Shown piece by piece: positions 46,983 to 56,618 of a stretch of DNA of 64,000 bases. Below the pieces are notes generated by a model that saw only the letters and a list, made by a program, of their open reading frames with translations, ran no database searches and had not been told where the DNA came from. Each line of letters starts with the position of its first letter. Position 1 is the first letter of the stretch. The position numbers and the translations under genes are program-made. This DNA is from Actinomycetaceae bacterium (lineage in GTDB: Bacteria > Actinomycetota > Actinomycetes > Actinomycetales > Actinomycetaceae), in the NCBI GenBank assembly GCA_030527545.1, contig JAUNAP010000003.1, positions 136,726 to 200,725 on the forward strand, in the 5' to 3' direction.

Positions 46983-47539
46983 TGACTGAGACGATGGCAC
47001 CGCGTCTGAAGACGCGTTACAACGACGAGATCAAGCCCGCCCTGAAGGACGAGTTCGGTTACGCCAACATCCACCAGATTCCGACGATCACCAAGGTCGT
47101 CGTCAACATGGGTGTCGGCGATGCCTCCCACGACTCGAAGCTCATCGAAGGTGCGACCCGCGACCTCGCCGCGATCACCGGCCAGAAGCCGGTCGTCACG
47201 CGCGCCCGCAAGTCGATCGCCCAGTTCAAGCTTCGCGCCGGTCAGCCGATCGGCACGCACGTGACCCTGCGTGGCACGCGCATGTGGGAATTCCTCGACC
47301 GTCTCATCTCGACGGCACTCCCGCGTATCCGTGACTTCCGTGGGCTCAGCCCCAAGCAGTTCGACGGCCGCGGCAACTACACGTTCGGCCTCACCGAGCA
47401 GTCGGTCTTCCACGAGATCGACATCGAGAAGATCGACCGCGTTCGCGGTATGGACATCACGATCGTGACGACGGCGGACACCGACGACGAAGGCCGTTCG
47501 CTGCTGCGCCACCTCGGCTTCCCGTTCAAGGAGATGTGA
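46982..47539 (+). CDS. rplE: 50S ribosomal protein L5
   Basis: 185 residues. [36 protein letters not shown] and [20 protein letters not shown] identify L5, which binds 5S rRNA in the central protuberance. Its start overlaps the rplX stop. Confidence 0.98.
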   Translation: MTETMAPRLKTRYNDEIKPALKDEFGYANIHQIPTITKVVVNMGVGDASHDSKLIEGATRDLAAITGQKPVVTRARKSIAQFKLRAGQPIGTHVTLRGTRMWEFLDRLISTALPRIRDFRGLSPKQFDGRGNYTFGLTEQSVFHEIDIEKIDRVRGMDITIVTTADTDDEGRSLLRHLGFPFKEM

Positions 47540-47542
47540 TCC

Positions 47543-47728
47543 ATGGCTAAGACCGCTCTTAAGAACAAGGCCGCCCGCAAGCCGAAGTTCGCCGTCCGCG
47601 CCTACACGCGGTGCAACCGCTGCGGCCGCCCGCACTCGGTCTACCGCAAGTTCGGCCTGTGCCGTGTCTGCCTGCGCCAGCTCGCCCTCCGCGGCGAACT
47701 GCCCGGCGTGACGAAGTCCAGCTGGTAA
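47543..47728 (+). CDS. rpsZ: 30S ribosomal protein S14, zinc-binding type Z
   Basis: 61 residues with four cysteines in the order CNRC...CRVC (C-x2-C-x12-C-x2-C), the zinc-ribbon (C+) form found in Firmicutes and Actinobacteria. GDS-free short form, ending LPGVTKSSW. Three bases after rplE. Confidence 0.97.
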   Translation: MAKTALKNKAARKPKFAVRAYTRCNRCGRPHSVYRKFGLCRVCLRQLALRGELPGVTKSSW

Positions 47729-47792
47729 AACCTCTACGTCGAAGGTCTAGGGAAACCTAAGAAACCACGGCGAGAAAGGGCAAACGCCCACA

Positions 47793-48191
47793 ATGACTAT
47801 GACAGATCCCATCGCAGACATGCTGACGCGTCTGCGTAACGCCAATTCGGCGCATCACGAGTCCGTCTCGATGCCGTCGTCGAAGATGAAGGTCGCGCTT
47901 GCCGAAATGCTCAAGCGCGAAGGCTACATCAAGGACGTCGAAGTCACGGACGCTCGGGTCGGCAAGACGCTGACCCTCCACCTCAAGTACGGCGAAAAGC
48001 GCCAGCGGGCCATCACCGGCCTCAAGCGCGTGTCCAAGCCGGGCCTGAGGAAGTACGCAAAGTCCACTGAACTGCCTTCCGTCATGGGCGGTCTCGGCGT
48101 GGCCATCATGTCCACGTCCTCGGGCCTGCTCACCGACCGCGAGGCAGCCGAGCGGGGCGTGGGCGGCGAAATCGTCGCCTACGTCTGGTAA
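47793..48191 (+). CDS. rpsH: 30S ribosomal protein S8
   Basis: 132 residues. [20 protein letters not shown] at the start, and [20 protein letters not shown] near the end, are standard S8. It may autoregulate the spc operon in some bacteria. 64 bases separate it from rpsZ. Confidence 0.98.
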   Translation: MTMTDPIADMLTRLRNANSAHHESVSMPSSKMKVALAEMLKREGYIKDVEVTDARVGKTLTLHLKYGEKRQRAITGLKRVSKPGLRKYAKSTELPSVMGGLGVAIMSTSSGLLTDREAAERGVGGEIVAYVW

Positions 48192-48203
48192 GGGAGGTCG
48201 ACC

Positions 48204-48740
48204 ATGTCGCGAATCGGCAAGACTCCGGTCACCGTCCCCTCCTCGGTTGAGGTCACCATCGACGGTCAGACCATCAAGGTCAAGGGCCCCAAGGGCCAGC
48301 TCGAGCGCACGTTCCCCGCGGGTGTCACGTTCACCCACGAGGACGGCCAGATCACCGTCACGCGCGCCAACGACGAGCGTCGCAACCGCGCCCTCCACGG
48401 CCTCGTTCGCTCGCTCATCAACAACATGGTTGTCGGTGTGACGGACGGCTACGAGAAGAAGATGGAAATCGTCGGCACGGGTTACCGCGTCGTCGCCAAG
48501 GGTAAGGATCTCGAACTCCACCTCGGCTACTCCCACACCATCGACTTCCCCGCCCCCGAGGGCATCGAGTTCAAGGTCGAGTCGGCCCTGAAGTTCTCCG
48601 TCCTCGGTATCTCGAAGGAAAAGGTCGGCGAAACCGCCGCCCGCATCCGCCGTCTGCGTCCGCCGGAGCCCTACAAGGGTAAGGGCGTGCGCTACGCCGA
48701 CGAGCAGGTCCGCCGCAAGGCCGGGAAGGCAGGTAAGTGA
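48204..48740 (+). CDS. rplF: 50S ribosomal protein L6
   Basis: 178 residues. [30 protein letters not shown] and [19 protein letters not shown] are typical. It binds near the sarcin-ricin loop. Its stop overlaps the rplR ATG. Confidence 0.98.
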   Translation: MSRIGKTPVTVPSSVEVTIDGQTIKVKGPKGQLERTFPAGVTFTHEDGQITVTRANDERRNRALHGLVRSLINNMVVGVTDGYEKKMEIVGTGYRVVAKGKDLELHLGYSHTIDFPAPEGIEFKVESALKFSVLGISKEKVGETAARIRRLRPPEPYKGKGVRYADEQVRRKAGKAGK

Positions 48741-49111
48741 TGTCGTACACCGTCAAGGGCAAGGGCAAGTTCATTGCTCGGCGCCGCCGTCACCTGCGTG
48801 TGCGCAAGCGCGTGCTCGGCACGCCGGAGCGCCCCCGTCTCGTCGTCACCCGCTCCAACCGCCACATGGTTGCGCAGGTCATCGACGACATCGCGGGCCA
48901 CACGCTGTGTTCGGCCTCGACGCTCGAGGCCGCGCACCGCAACGACGAAGGCACGAAGGTCGAGCAGGCTCGCGCCGTCGGCGCCCGCATTGCGGAGCGC
49001 GCGAAGGCCGCCGGCATTACCGCGGTCGTCTTCGATCGCGGCGGTAACAAGTACCACGGTCGAGTCGCCGCGGTCGCCGAAGGCGCCCGCGAGGGCGGCC
49101 TCAACCTGTAA
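48740..49111 (+). CDS. rplR: 50S ribosomal protein L18
   Basis: 123 residues. [20 protein letters not shown] and [20 protein letters not shown] are standard; it binds 5S rRNA. The ATG at 48740 overlaps the rplF stop; a GTG one codon earlier is the alternative start. Confidence 0.97.
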   Translation: MSYTVKGKGKFIARRRRHLRVRKRVLGTPERPRLVVTRSNRHMVAQVIDDIAGHTLCSASTLEAAHRNDEGTKVEQARAVGARIAERAKAAGITAVVFDRGGNKYHGRVAAVAEGAREGGLNL

Positions 49112-49143
49112 CCGTCCACGGAAGAGAATAAAGGGGATTGATT

Positions 49144-49833
49144 ATGGCTGAGGAAAACAGCCGCACGACATCCGCCTCCGAGGGCGGCGCGCAGGGGCGT
49201 GGCCGTGGTGGCCGCGACCAGAACCGCCGGGGGCGCCGCGACAACCGTCGCGAGCAAGAAAACCAGTACGTCGAGCGCGTGGTGACGATCAACCGCGTGT
49301 CCAAGGTCGTCAAGGGCGGCCGCCGCTTCAGCTTCACGGCGCTTGTCGTCGTGGGTGACGGCGAGGGCACCGTCGGCATCGGCTACGGAAAGGCCAAGGA
49401 AGTTCCCGCGGCCATCTCCAAGGGCGTCGAGGAGGCGAAGAAGAACTTCTTCACCGTCCCGATGATCCAGCGCACCATCACCCACCAGGTGCAGGGCGAA
49501 GACGCCGCCGGCGTCGTCCTCCTGCGTCCCGCCTCGCCCGGTACCGGCGTTATCGCCGGCGGTCCGGTGCGTGCGGTCATGGACTGCGCGGGCGTCCACG
49601 ACGTCCTCACCAAGTCGCTCGGTTCGTCGAACTCGATCAACATCGTTCGCGCGACCGTCGCCGCACTCAAGCAGCTCCAGCGCCCCGAAGAGGTCGCCGC
49701 TCGCCGCGGTCTGCCTCTTGAGCGCGTCGCCCCCCAGGCGATGCTGCGTGCACAGGCCGAAGGCCTGGCGGCCAAGCGCGAAGCGGCCGAGAAGGCCGAG
49801 GCTAACGCCGCGGCCGAAGGGGTGAGCGCCTGA
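49144..49833 (+). CDS. rpsE: 30S ribosomal protein S5 with Arg/Gly-rich N-terminal extension
   Basis: 229 residues. The core starts at about residue 40 ([20 protein letters not shown]) and contains [20 protein letters not shown]. The first roughly 39 residues form a polar extension with [19 protein letters not shown], common in actinobacterial S5. It acts in decoding fidelity. I chose the ATG at 49144. Confidence 0.97.
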   Translation: MAEENSRTTSASEGGAQGRGRGGRDQNRRGRRDNRREQENQYVERVVTINRVSKVVKGGRRFSFTALVVVGDGEGTVGIGYGKAKEVPAAISKGVEEAKKNFFTVPMIQRTITHQVQGEDAAGVVLLRPASPGTGVIAGGPVRAVMDCAGVHDVLTKSLGSSNSINIVRATVAALKQLQRPEEVAARRGLPLERVAPQAMLRAQAEGLAAKREAAEKAEANAAAEGVSA

Positions 49834-50015
49834 TGGCTAACCTGAAGATCACGATGAAGCGCAGCCTCGCCGGCACCAAGCCGGGACAGCGCAAGACCAT
49901 GGCTTCGCTCGGACTGAGGAAGATGAATAAGTCCGTCGTCCTCCCCGACAACCCGGCCACGCGTGGCCAGATCGCCAAGGTCTCCCACCTTGTTGCCGTG
50001 GAGGAGGTTGAGTGA
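49833..50015 (+). CDS. rpmD: 50S ribosomal protein L30
   Basis: 60 residues. [20 protein letters not shown] and [20 protein letters not shown] identify L30. The start overlaps the rpsE stop and the stop overlaps the rplO GTG. Confidence 0.97.
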   Translation: MANLKITMKRSLAGTKPGQRKTMASLGLRKMNKSVVLPDNPATRGQIAKVSHLVAVEEVE

Positions 50016-50494
50016 CCATGGCAGATGCAACGATGAACGAAGAGCAGGGCTCGCCGATCATCCGCCTGCACGACCTGCGTCCCGCCGAGGGTGCCAAGCG
50101 CAAGCGCATCCGCGTTGGCCGTGGTGAAGCGTCCAAGGGTAAGACCTCGGGTCGCGGCACCAAGGGCACCGGCGCTCGTAAGAACGTCAAGCCGGGCTTC
50201 GAGGGTGGGCAGATGCCGATGCACATGCGCCTGCCGAAGCTGCGCGGGTTCAAGAACCCGTTCCGGGTCGAGTACCAGGTTGTCAACGTTGGCAAGCTCG
50301 GTGAACTCTTCCCCGAGGGCGGCAAGATCGGCGTCGAAGAGCTCGTCGCCGCCGGCGCGGTTCGCAAGAACTGCCCGGTGAAGATCCTCGGCACCGGCGA
50401 CATCAACGTCGCCATCGAGGTCACCGTCGACAAGTGCTCGGCGCAGGCCAAGCAGAAGATTGAGGCCGCTGGCGGTTCCGTTTCGGAGCGCTAG
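50012..50494 (+). CDS. rplO: 50S ribosomal protein L15
   Basis: 160 residues. [34 protein letters not shown] and [18 protein letters not shown] are typical. GTG at 50012 (GTGA overlap with rpmD, GGAGG about 7 bases upstream); an ATG at 50018 is the alternative. A terminator directly follows. Confidence 0.96.
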   Translation: MTMADATMNEEQGSPIIRLHDLRPAEGAKRKRIRVGRGEASKGKTSGRGTKGTGARKNVKPGFEGGQMPMHMRLPKLRGFKNPFRVEYQVVNVGKLGELFPEGGKIGVEELVAAGAVRKNCPVKILGTGDINVAIEVTVDKCSAQAKQKIEAAGGSVSER

Positions 50495-50500
50495 AGCCGA

Positions 50501-50531
50501 AGATGGGCGGTACCGTTGGTGCCGCCCATCT
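50501..50531 (+). terminator. rho-independent terminator after rplO
   Basis: AGATGGGCGGTAC pairs with GTGCCGCCCATCT (one G-U) around a CGTTG loop and is followed by TTTCGC and a run of seven T. It separates the ribosomal cluster from secY. Confidence 0.9.
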
Positions 50532-50619
50532 TTTCGCATTTTTTTCGACCCGTCTCGGCGTGTAGGCTGAGACGCGTCTGAAAGCGCGCATGTGGCGCGA
50601 ACGAAACTGGAGGATCACC
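50532..50619 (+). promoter_or_regulatory. secY promoter region
   Basis: TAGGCT at 50563-50568 follows a T-rich stretch (50540-50545, 17 bases upstream) that could act as a weak -35 and doubles as the T-tail of the rplO terminator. GGAGG at about 50609 is 6 bases before the secY GTG. Confidence 0.45.
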
Positions 50620-51918
50620 GTGCTCAGCGTATTTGCGCAGGCGTTTAGGACGCCCGATCTGCGTCGTAAACTTCTGTTCACGCTCTTCATCATGATGCTG
50701 TACCGGATGGGTTCACACATCCCCACTCCGGGCGTCTCCTCGCCGAACGTCTCGGCCTGCCTGGCGAACAACGAGGAATCGGGGCTACTCGAGCTCGTCA
50801 ACATGTTCTCGGGCGGCGGGCTGCTTCGACTCAGCGTCTTCGCCCTTGGCATCATGCCCTACATCACGGCGTCGATCATCATTCAGCTGTTGCGCGTCGT
50901 CATCCCGCGCTTCGAAGATCTCTACAAGGAGGGCCAGGCCGGCCAGGCGAAGATGACGCAGTACACGCGTTACCTGACGATCGCGCTTGGTGTCCTCCAG
51001 TCGACGACCTACGTGGCGATGGCCCGTTCGGGCGCGCTGTTGCCGAACTGCCCGCCCGACAAGCCGATTCTGCCTAACGACACGATCCCCAACTTCCTCA
51101 TCATGGTGGTCGTCATGACCGCGGGCACGGGCCTTATCATGTGGCTCGCCGAGCTCATCACCGAGCGCGGTATCGGCAACGGCATGTCGCTGCTCATCTT
51201 CACGGGTATCCTCGCGAACATGCCCGCCCACCTGTGGTCGATCGGTGGCGGCAACGGCGGCATCCGAAACGTCATCCTCGTCGTCGCTCTTATCCTCATC
51301 GTGACCCTCGCGATCGTCTTCGTCGAGCAGGCACAGCGGCGCATCCCCGTCCAGTACGCGAAGCGGATGATCGGGCGGCGCATGTATGGCGGCTCGACGA
51401 CCTACATCCCCATGAAGATCAACATGTCGGGTGTTATTCCCGTGATCTTCGCGGCCTCCCTGCTGGCGATGCCGACGATGATCGCGAGTTTCGGTGATGC
51501 CCAGAAGGACGGGTGGGTCCAGTGGATCCAAACGAACTTCCAGCAGCACTCCCCGCTGTACCTGACCATCTACGCGCTGCTCGTCCTCTTCTTCGCGTTC
51601 TTCTACACGGCGATCACCTTCAATCCCGAAGAGACCGCCGACAACATGAAGAAGTACGGTGGCTTCGTGCCGGGCAAGCGTGCGGGCAGGCCGACAGCGG
51701 ACTACCTGCGTTACGTGTCGAACAGGATCACGACCGCCGGTGCTATCTACCTCGTCATCGTCGCGATGGTTCCCATGCTCGTCCTCATCGCCTTGCACGT
51801 CACGCAGATGCCGTTTGGCGGGACGACGCTGCTCATTATGGTCGGTGTCGGTCTGCAGACGGTTCAGCAGATTAACGCCCAGCTCCAGCAGCATCACTAC
51901 GAAGGGTTCTTGTCATGA
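50620..51918 (+). CDS. secY: preprotein translocase subunit SecY
   Basis: 432 residues, ten membrane helices. RMGSHIPTPGVSSPNVSACL, the MFSGGGLLRLSVFALGIMPY plug region, and QRRIPVQYAKRMIGRRMYGG are typical. It forms the Sec channel. The GTG at 50620 has GGAGGA 5 bases upstream; the frame is open back to 50590 but lacks a site. Its stop overlaps the adk ATG. Confidence 0.98.
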   Translation: MLSVFAQAFRTPDLRRKLLFTLFIMMLYRMGSHIPTPGVSSPNVSACLANNEESGLLELVNMFSGGGLLRLSVFALGIMPYITASIIIQLLRVVIPRFEDLYKEGQAGQAKMTQYTRYLTIALGVLQSTTYVAMARSGALLPNCPPDKPILPNDTIPNFLIMVVVMTAGTGLIMWLAELITERGIGNGMSLLIFTGILANMPAHLWSIGGGNGGIRNVILVVALILIVTLAIVFVEQAQRRIPVQYAKRMIGRRMYGGSTTYIPMKINMSGVIPVIFAASLLAMPTMIASFGDAQKDGWVQWIQTNFQQHSPLYLTIYALLVLFFAFFYTAITFNPEETADNMKKYGGFVPGKRAGRPTADYLRYVSNRITTAGAIYLVIVAMVPMLVLIALHVTQMPFGGTTLLIMVGVGLQTVQQINAQLQQHHYEGFLS

Positions 51919-52484
51919 CGCTTTCTCGTATCCTCCTGGTTGGTCCTCCCGGAGCCGGTAAGGGAACGCAGGCGAAGCGGATCTGCGACAAGCTCGGTAT
52001 CCGGCAGCTGTCGACGGGAGAGGTCTTCCGCGACAACATGGCTCGTCAGACCGAGCTCGGCAAGCTCGCCCAGGACTTCATTACGAAGGGCGAGTTCGTG
52101 CCCGACGAGGTGACGAACCCGATGGTCGCCAACGCGCTGCGTAGCGACGAGTACGCCGGCGGCTACCTGCTCGACGGGTATCCGCGCTCGCTCGAGCAGG
52201 CCCGCTACCTCGACGAGGTCCTCACGGCCGACGGCCACGCCCTCGATCTCGTCATCGAGCTCGAGGTCGGTATGGACGAGGTCGTCGATCGTCTGCTCAA
52301 GCGCGCCGAGATCGAGGGGCGCGCCGACGATACCGAACCGGTGATCCGTCACCGCATGGAGGTCTACGCCGAGCAGACCGCGCCGCTCATCGAGTTCTAT
52401 GCGGACAAGGGGCTCTTGCGTAAGGTCGACGGCACGGGCACCATCGACGACGTGTGGGAGCGCATCGAGGAACTCCTCGACTAA
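51915..52484 (+). CDS. adk: adenylate kinase (short-lid form)
   Basis: 189 residues. P-loop GPPGAGKGTQAKR, nucleotide motif LLDGYPRSLEQA, and a short lid around RAEIEGRADDTEPVIRHR rather than the long zinc-type lid. It interconverts ATP+AMP and 2 ADP. The ATG overlaps the secY TGA (ATGA). Confidence 0.97.
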   Translation: MTLSRILLVGPPGAGKGTQAKRICDKLGIRQLSTGEVFRDNMARQTELGKLAQDFITKGEFVPDEVTNPMVANALRSDEYAGGYLLDGYPRSLEQARYLDEVLTADGHALDLVIELEVGMDEVVDRLLKRAEIEGRADDTEPVIRHRMEVYAEQTAPLIEFYADKGLLRKVDGTGTIDDVWERIEELLD

Positions 52485-52494
52485 GACACTGTCG

Positions 52495-52525
52495 GTGAAG
52501 GGCGGGGCATGGCCTCGCCCTTCAC
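52495..52525 (+). terminator. hairpin in the adk-map gap
   Basis: GTGAAGGGCGGGGC pairs with GCCTCGCCCTTCAC (14 bp, one G-U) around a 3-base ATG loop, with no T-run afterwards. It may be a partial terminator or mRNA stabiliser between adk and map. Confidence 0.55.
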
Positions 52526-52540
52526 GCATAGGGAGGCCAC

Positions 52541-53389
52541 ATGAAACCCAAGATTGACTACAAGACCCGCGAGCAGGTCGCCTACATGCGCGAGGCTGGT
52601 CTCGTCGTCGCAGATATTCACGCCCGCCTTGCCGAGGCGTGCCAGCCGGGGGTGCGCCTCGTCGACCTCGACGCGATCAGCGAGCAGACGATCAAGGAAC
52701 ACGGGGCCCGCTCGAACTTCAAGGGCTATTACGGGTATCCCGCTACCGTGTGCATCTCCGTCAACGACACGGTCGTCCACGGGATTCCCGACGAGTATCG
52801 CCTCCGCGAGGGCGACCTCGTCTCCTTCGATTGCGGCGCCTACGTCGAGCGGGCGGGGGAGCAGTGGCACGCCGACGCCTGCTTTACCGCGATCGTTGGT
52901 GGAGCGCCGGCGGCCTCCGCTGACGTGCGCGACCTCGATGCGCTGACCAGGCGCGCGATGTGGGCGGGCATCGCCGCGCTAGCGAAGGGCAAGCGGATCG
53001 GTGACGTCGGTGAGGCCGTCGAGGACGTCATCGATGAGGCGACCCCGGTGTTGGGGTGGCAGGCCGGTATCGTGGAGGAGTTCATCGGCCACGGTATTGG
53101 ACGCAGTATGCACGAGGCGCCCGACGTCCTTAACTACCGCGCTCACGGGCGCCAACCTAAGCTCAAGCCGGGGATGGTCGTGTGCGTCGAGCCGATCCTC
53201 ACGAGGGGCAGCGCAGATGTGACGACGCTTCCCGACGGGTGGACCGTGAAGACCCGTGACCACTCGCTGGCATGCCACTGGGAGCACGAGGTGGCGATTC
53301 TCGACGACGGGATCGCCGTCCTCACCGCGCCCGATTGGGGGGCTAGCGGGCTTGCCGAGTGGGGGGTCACGGCGGTCGTTCTCGACTAA
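52541..53389 (+). CDS. map: methionine aminopeptidase, type I
   Basis: 282 residues. Metal ligands are visible in SFDCGAYVE (Asp), ADACFTAIVGG (Asp), FIGHGIGRSMHEAPD (His), VVCVEPILT (Glu) and WEHEVAI (Glu). It removes N-terminal Met. GGGAGG 5-10 bases before the ATG. Confidence 0.97.
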   Translation: MKPKIDYKTREQVAYMREAGLVVADIHARLAEACQPGVRLVDLDAISEQTIKEHGARSNFKGYYGYPATVCISVNDTVVHGIPDEYRLREGDLVSFDCGAYVERAGEQWHADACFTAIVGGAPAASADVRDLDALTRRAMWAGIAALAKGKRIGDVGEAVEDVIDEATPVLGWQAGIVEEFIGHGIGRSMHEAPDVLNYRAHGRQPKLKPGMVVCVEPILTRGSADVTTLPDGWTVKTRDHSLACHWEHEVAILDDGIAVLTAPDWGASGLAEWGVTAVVLD

Positions 53390-53527
53390 CGTGACGGATC
53401 GAACAGGCTGCGCCGCTTTTGTTGTCAAGGCGCGTGTCATAGGCTTGTCAATTGGGTGTGTCGGGCCCAGGTATGCCCGCAGCCGGGTGACCGGTGCCCG
53501 CCCGATTGACAAGTGAGTGGAAGGCAT
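53390..53527 (+). promoter_or_regulatory. infA promoter and leader
   Basis: 138 bases without a gene. TTTTGT at 53417-53422 and TAGGCT at 53440-53445 are 17 bases apart. GGAAGG lies just before the infA ATG. This suggests that infA-rpmJ-rpsM-rpsK can be transcribed apart from secY-adk-map. Confidence 0.5.
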
Positions 53528-53749
53528 ATGGCAAAGAAAGACGGCGTCATTGAGATCGAGGGTACTGTCCTCGAGGCCCTGAAGAACGCGACATTCCGCG
53601 TTGAACTTAAGAACGGCCACGAGGTTCTCGCCCACATCTCGGGAAAGATGCGGCAGCACTACATCCGCATCCTGCCCGAGGATCGCGTCATCGTCGAACT
53701 CAGCCCGTACGATCTTACGCGCGGGCGCATTGTCTACCGCTACAAGTAA
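53528..53749 (+). CDS. infA: translation initiation factor IF-1
   Basis: 73 residues. [20 protein letters not shown] and the [15 protein letters not shown] ending are standard. I chose the ATG at 53528 over an upstream in-frame ATG. It binds the 30S A site. Confidence 0.98.
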   Translation: MAKKDGVIEIEGTVLEALKNATFRVELKNGHEVLAHISGKMRQHYIRILPEDRVIVELSPYDLTRGRIVYRYK

Positions 53750-53784
53750 CCACGATGTGCCACGTAGTGGCAGAGGAATAGAAG

Positions 53785-53898
53785 ATGAAGGTCAAGCCCA
53801 GCGTCAAGAAGATCTGCGATAAGTGCAAGGTCATCCGTCGCCACGGCGTTGTCATGGTCATCTGTGACAACCCGCGCCACAAGCAGCGCCAAGGCTGA
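53785..53898 (+). CDS. rpmJ: 50S ribosomal protein L36, zinc-binding form
   Basis: 37 residues ([20 protein letters not shown], then [17 protein letters not shown]). The zinc ligands C11, C14, C27 and H32/33 are present (C+ form). AGAGGAATAGAAG lies upstream. The gene was found directly in the sequence, being very short. Confidence 0.95.
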   Translation: MKVKPSVKKICDKCKVIRRHGVVMVICDNPRHKQRQG

Positions 53899-54038
53899 CG
53901 ACGCAGCGCCTCACGGCGAATAGGACGTCATCGCTCAGCGGAAACGCTGTGTCCCTCGGACGGAGGCCGGGGCCGCGTGGTTGGCGCGTGGATGATGACG
54001 TGACGACCTCCGACTAGGAATAACTGGAGTACACAGAC

Positions 54039-54419
54039 ATGCCAGCAGCACGTATTGCGGGTGTCGACCTGCCGCGCGAGAAGCGCCTTGAGGTCGCACT
54101 CACGTACATTTTCGGTGTGGGTCGCACCCGCGCCAAGCAGACCCTCGAGGCCACGGGTGTCTCGCCGGACGTGCGCGTCCGCGACATCACCGAGGAAGAC
54201 CTCATCAAGGTCCGTGAGTACATCGAGTCGAACTTCCAGGTTGAGGGCGACCTCCGCCGCGAGATCCAGGCCGATATTCGTCGCAAGATCGAGATCGGTT
54301 GCTACCAGGGTCTGCGTCACCGTCGCCACCTGCCCGTGCGTGGTCAGCGCACGAAGACGAACGCCCGCACCCGCAAGGGACCGAAGCGCACCGTCGCCGG
54401 CAAGAAGAAGGCCAAGTAA
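54039..54419 (+). CDS. rpsM: 30S ribosomal protein S13
   Basis: 126 residues. [20 protein letters not shown] and [20 protein letters not shown] are standard. It contacts the P-site tRNA and the B1 bridges. A 140-base gap separates it from rpmJ. Confidence 0.98.
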   Translation: MPAARIAGVDLPREKRLEVALTYIFGVGRTRAKQTLEATGVSPDVRVRDITEEDLIKVREYIESNFQVEGDLRREIQADIRRKIEIGCYQGLRHRRHLPVRGQRTKTNARTRKGPKRTVAGKKKAK

Positions 54420-54469
54420 GCAAGGTGTCCGCGCGAGCGGATCGATGACTGGAAGAAGAGAAGAAACTC

Positions 54470-54871
54470 ATGGCAGCAGCATCACGCTCGGGGTCTCGTA
54501 AGCCCCGCCGTAACGTTCGCCGGAACATCGTTTCTGGCAACGCCTACATCAAGTCCACGTTCAACAACACCATCGTGTCGATCACCGATCCTTCGGGTGC
54601 TGTCGTCGCGTGGTCGTCCTCGGGCCAGGTTGGCTACAAGGGCTCGCGTAAGTCGACGCCTTTCGCCGCCCAGCAGGCAGCCGAGGCGGCCGCCAAGCGC
54701 GCGCAGGACTTCGGCATGAAGAAGGTCGACGTCTTCGTCAAGGGTCCGGGTTCGGGCCGCGAGACGGCGATCCGTTCGCTTCAGGCCTCGGGCCTCGAGG
54801 TCGGTTCGATTCAGGACGTCACGCCGCAGGCTCACAACGGCTGCCGTCCCCCGAAGCGTCGCCGCGTGTGA
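54470..54871 (+). CDS. rpsK: 30S ribosomal protein S11
   Basis: 133 residues. [20 protein letters not shown] and the C-terminal [15 protein letters not shown] are typical. The next gene is rpoA, with no rpsD between (rpsD must lie elsewhere). Confidence 0.98.
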   Translation: MAAASRSGSRKPRRNVRRNIVSGNAYIKSTFNNTIVSITDPSGAVVAWSSSGQVGYKGSRKSTPFAAQQAAEAAAKRAQDFGMKKVDVFVKGPGSGRETAIRSLQASGLEVGSIQDVTPQAHNGCRPPKRRRV

Positions 54872-55015
54872 GCTAGGGCGTTATCGCCTGTCAACCCGTG
54901 GCCCTCACGGCCGTCTTTGGTGGGGGCGCGGGGCAGTGAATCACTGCCTGGCATGAAGCCAGTGGAAGTCGCCTGGCATCATATGGCGGATGCGTAAGGC
55001 GAGAAAGGACACAAC

Positions 55016-56008
55016 GTGCTCATTTCGCAGCGACCGACGCTCAGCGAGGAGACGCTGAGCGAGTTCCGCTCCCGGTTCACTATCGAGCCGCTGGAGCCCG
55101 GTTTCGGGTACACGCTGGGTAACTCCCTGCGCCGTACCCTGCTGTCGTCTATTCCCGGTGCCGCCGTGACGTCGATTCGTATCGAGGGGGTTCCCCACGA
55201 GTTCCGGACGATCACGGGTGTGACCGAGGACGTCTCCGAGATCATTCTCAACATCAAGCAGATCGTGTTGTCGTCGGAGAACGACGAGCCGGTCGTCATG
55301 TACCTGCGTAAGGCTGGCCCCGGCGAGGTCACGGCCGGTGACGTCACGCCGCCTGCCGGCGTCGAGATCCACAACCCGGACCTGCATCTTGCGACGCTCA
55401 ACGACAAGGGCAAGCTCGAGATCGAGCTGACCGTCGAGCGTGGCCGCGGCTACATCACCGCGGACCAGAACAAGCGTGCGGACGCGGAGATCTCGGTTAT
55501 CCCGATCGATTCGATCTACTCTCCGGTTTTGAAGGTCACCTACAAGGTCGAGGCGACGCGTGTTGAGCAGCGCACCGACTTTGACCGTCTCATCGTCGAC
55601 ATTGAGACGAAGCCTGCGATCGCTCCGCGCGATGCGCTCGCTTCGGCCGGCAAGACGCTCGTGGAGCTCTTTGGGTTGTGCCAGGAGCTCAACCTCGAGG
55701 CGGAAGGCATCGAGATGGGGCCGTCGACGACGGACGTTACGCTCGCAGCCGACCTGGCTATGCCGATCGAGGAGCTTGCGCTGCAGTCGCGCTCCTACAA
55801 CGCGCTCACCCGTGAGGGTATCCAGACGGTTGGTGAGCTCGTTGCGCGCAGCGAAGCTGACCTGCTCGACATCCGGAACTTCGGTGCGAAGTCGATCGAG
55901 GAAATCAAGGTGAAGCTCGCCGAGTTGGGTATGTCGCTCAAGGACAGCCCGGCTGGCGGTTTCGACGACAGCTATCTCGCGGGTTCCGTGAGCTTCTCCG
56001 ACGAGTAG
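55016..56008 (+). CDS. rpoA: RNA polymerase subunit alpha
   Basis: 330 residues. N-terminal dimer domain [20 protein letters not shown] and a C-terminal domain (about 245-310) with [20 protein letters not shown] for UP-element and activator contact. GTG start, GAAAGGA about 7 bases upstream. Confidence 0.98.
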   Translation: MLISQRPTLSEETLSEFRSRFTIEPLEPGFGYTLGNSLRRTLLSSIPGAAVTSIRIEGVPHEFRTITGVTEDVSEIILNIKQIVLSSENDEPVVMYLRKAGPGEVTAGDVTPPAGVEIHNPDLHLATLNDKGKLEIELTVERGRGYITADQNKRADAEISVIPIDSIYSPVLKVTYKVEATRVEQRTDFDRLIVDIETKPAIAPRDALASAGKTLVELFGLCQELNLEAEGIEMGPSTTDVTLAADLAMPIEELALQSRSYNALTREGIQTVGELVARSEADLLDIRNFGAKSIEEIKVKLAELGMSLKDSPAGGFDDSYLAGSVSFSDE

Positions 56009-56051
56009 TCGGCGAGGTCGGCCCGAAAATTGAGGACATAAGGAGCTAGAC

Positions 56052-56540
56052 ATGCCCAAGCCCACGAAGGGTCCGCGCCTGGGGTCGTCCCCGGCGCACG
56101 AGCGTAAGATCTTGGCGAACCTGGCCAAGTCGCTCATCGAACACGAAGCGATCGTGACGACGGAGACGAAGGCGAAGCGCCTCCAGCCCTACATCGAGCG
56201 TCTTGTCGCGAAGGCCAAGAAGGGTGACATTCACAACCGTCGCCAGGTCGCCCGCAAGATCGGTACGCACGTGTCGAAGGCCGAGCGCGGTTTCGACGCC
56301 GTCTACACGCTGTTCGACGTTGTCGTGCCGAAGTTCGATTCGGAGCGCGAGGGCGGCTACACGCGCATCGTGAAGCTGCCGCCGCGTCGTGGCGACAACG
56401 CGCCGATGGCTCAGATCAGCTTCGTTTTCGACAAGCTCGAGAAGAAGGCGAAGGTGGCGAAGAAGGCCGAGGACAAGCCGGCCGACAAGCCTGCCGAGGC
56501 CGAGGAGAAGGTCGAGGAGAAGGCTGACGACGCCGAGTAA
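56052..56540 (+). CDS. rplQ: 50S ribosomal protein L17
   Basis: 162 residues. The core ([20 protein letters not shown], then [19 protein letters not shown]) ends near residue 130 and is followed by a Lys/Glu/Ala/Asp-rich tail of about 30 residues, common in actinobacteria. A terminator follows. Confidence 0.97.
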   Translation: MPKPTKGPRLGSSPAHERKILANLAKSLIEHEAIVTTETKAKRLQPYIERLVAKAKKGDIHNRRQVARKIGTHVSKAERGFDAVYTLFDVVVPKFDSEREGGYTRIVKLPPRRGDNAPMAQISFVFDKLEKKAKVAKKAEDKPADKPAEAEEKVEEKADDAE

Positions 56541-56553
56541 GACACTCGTGAAG

Positions 56554-56585
56554 GTGAGGGCGGACCGCGTACGGTCCGCCCTCAC
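56554..56585 (+). terminator. terminator after rplQ
   Basis: A perfect 14-bp stem (GTGAGGGCGGACCG with its complement) around a CGTA loop, followed by TGTTTTGTTG. Confidence 0.9.
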
Positions 56586-56606
56586 TGTTTTGTTGCCTCG
56601 TGTGCC

Positions 56607-56612
56607 TAGGAT
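56607..56612 (+). promoter_or_regulatory. candidate -10 box of a leaderless kinase transcript
   Basis: TAGGAT ends 6 bases before the ATG at 56619 with no ribosome binding site between. Confidence 0.4.
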
Positions 56613-56618
56613 GGTGCC

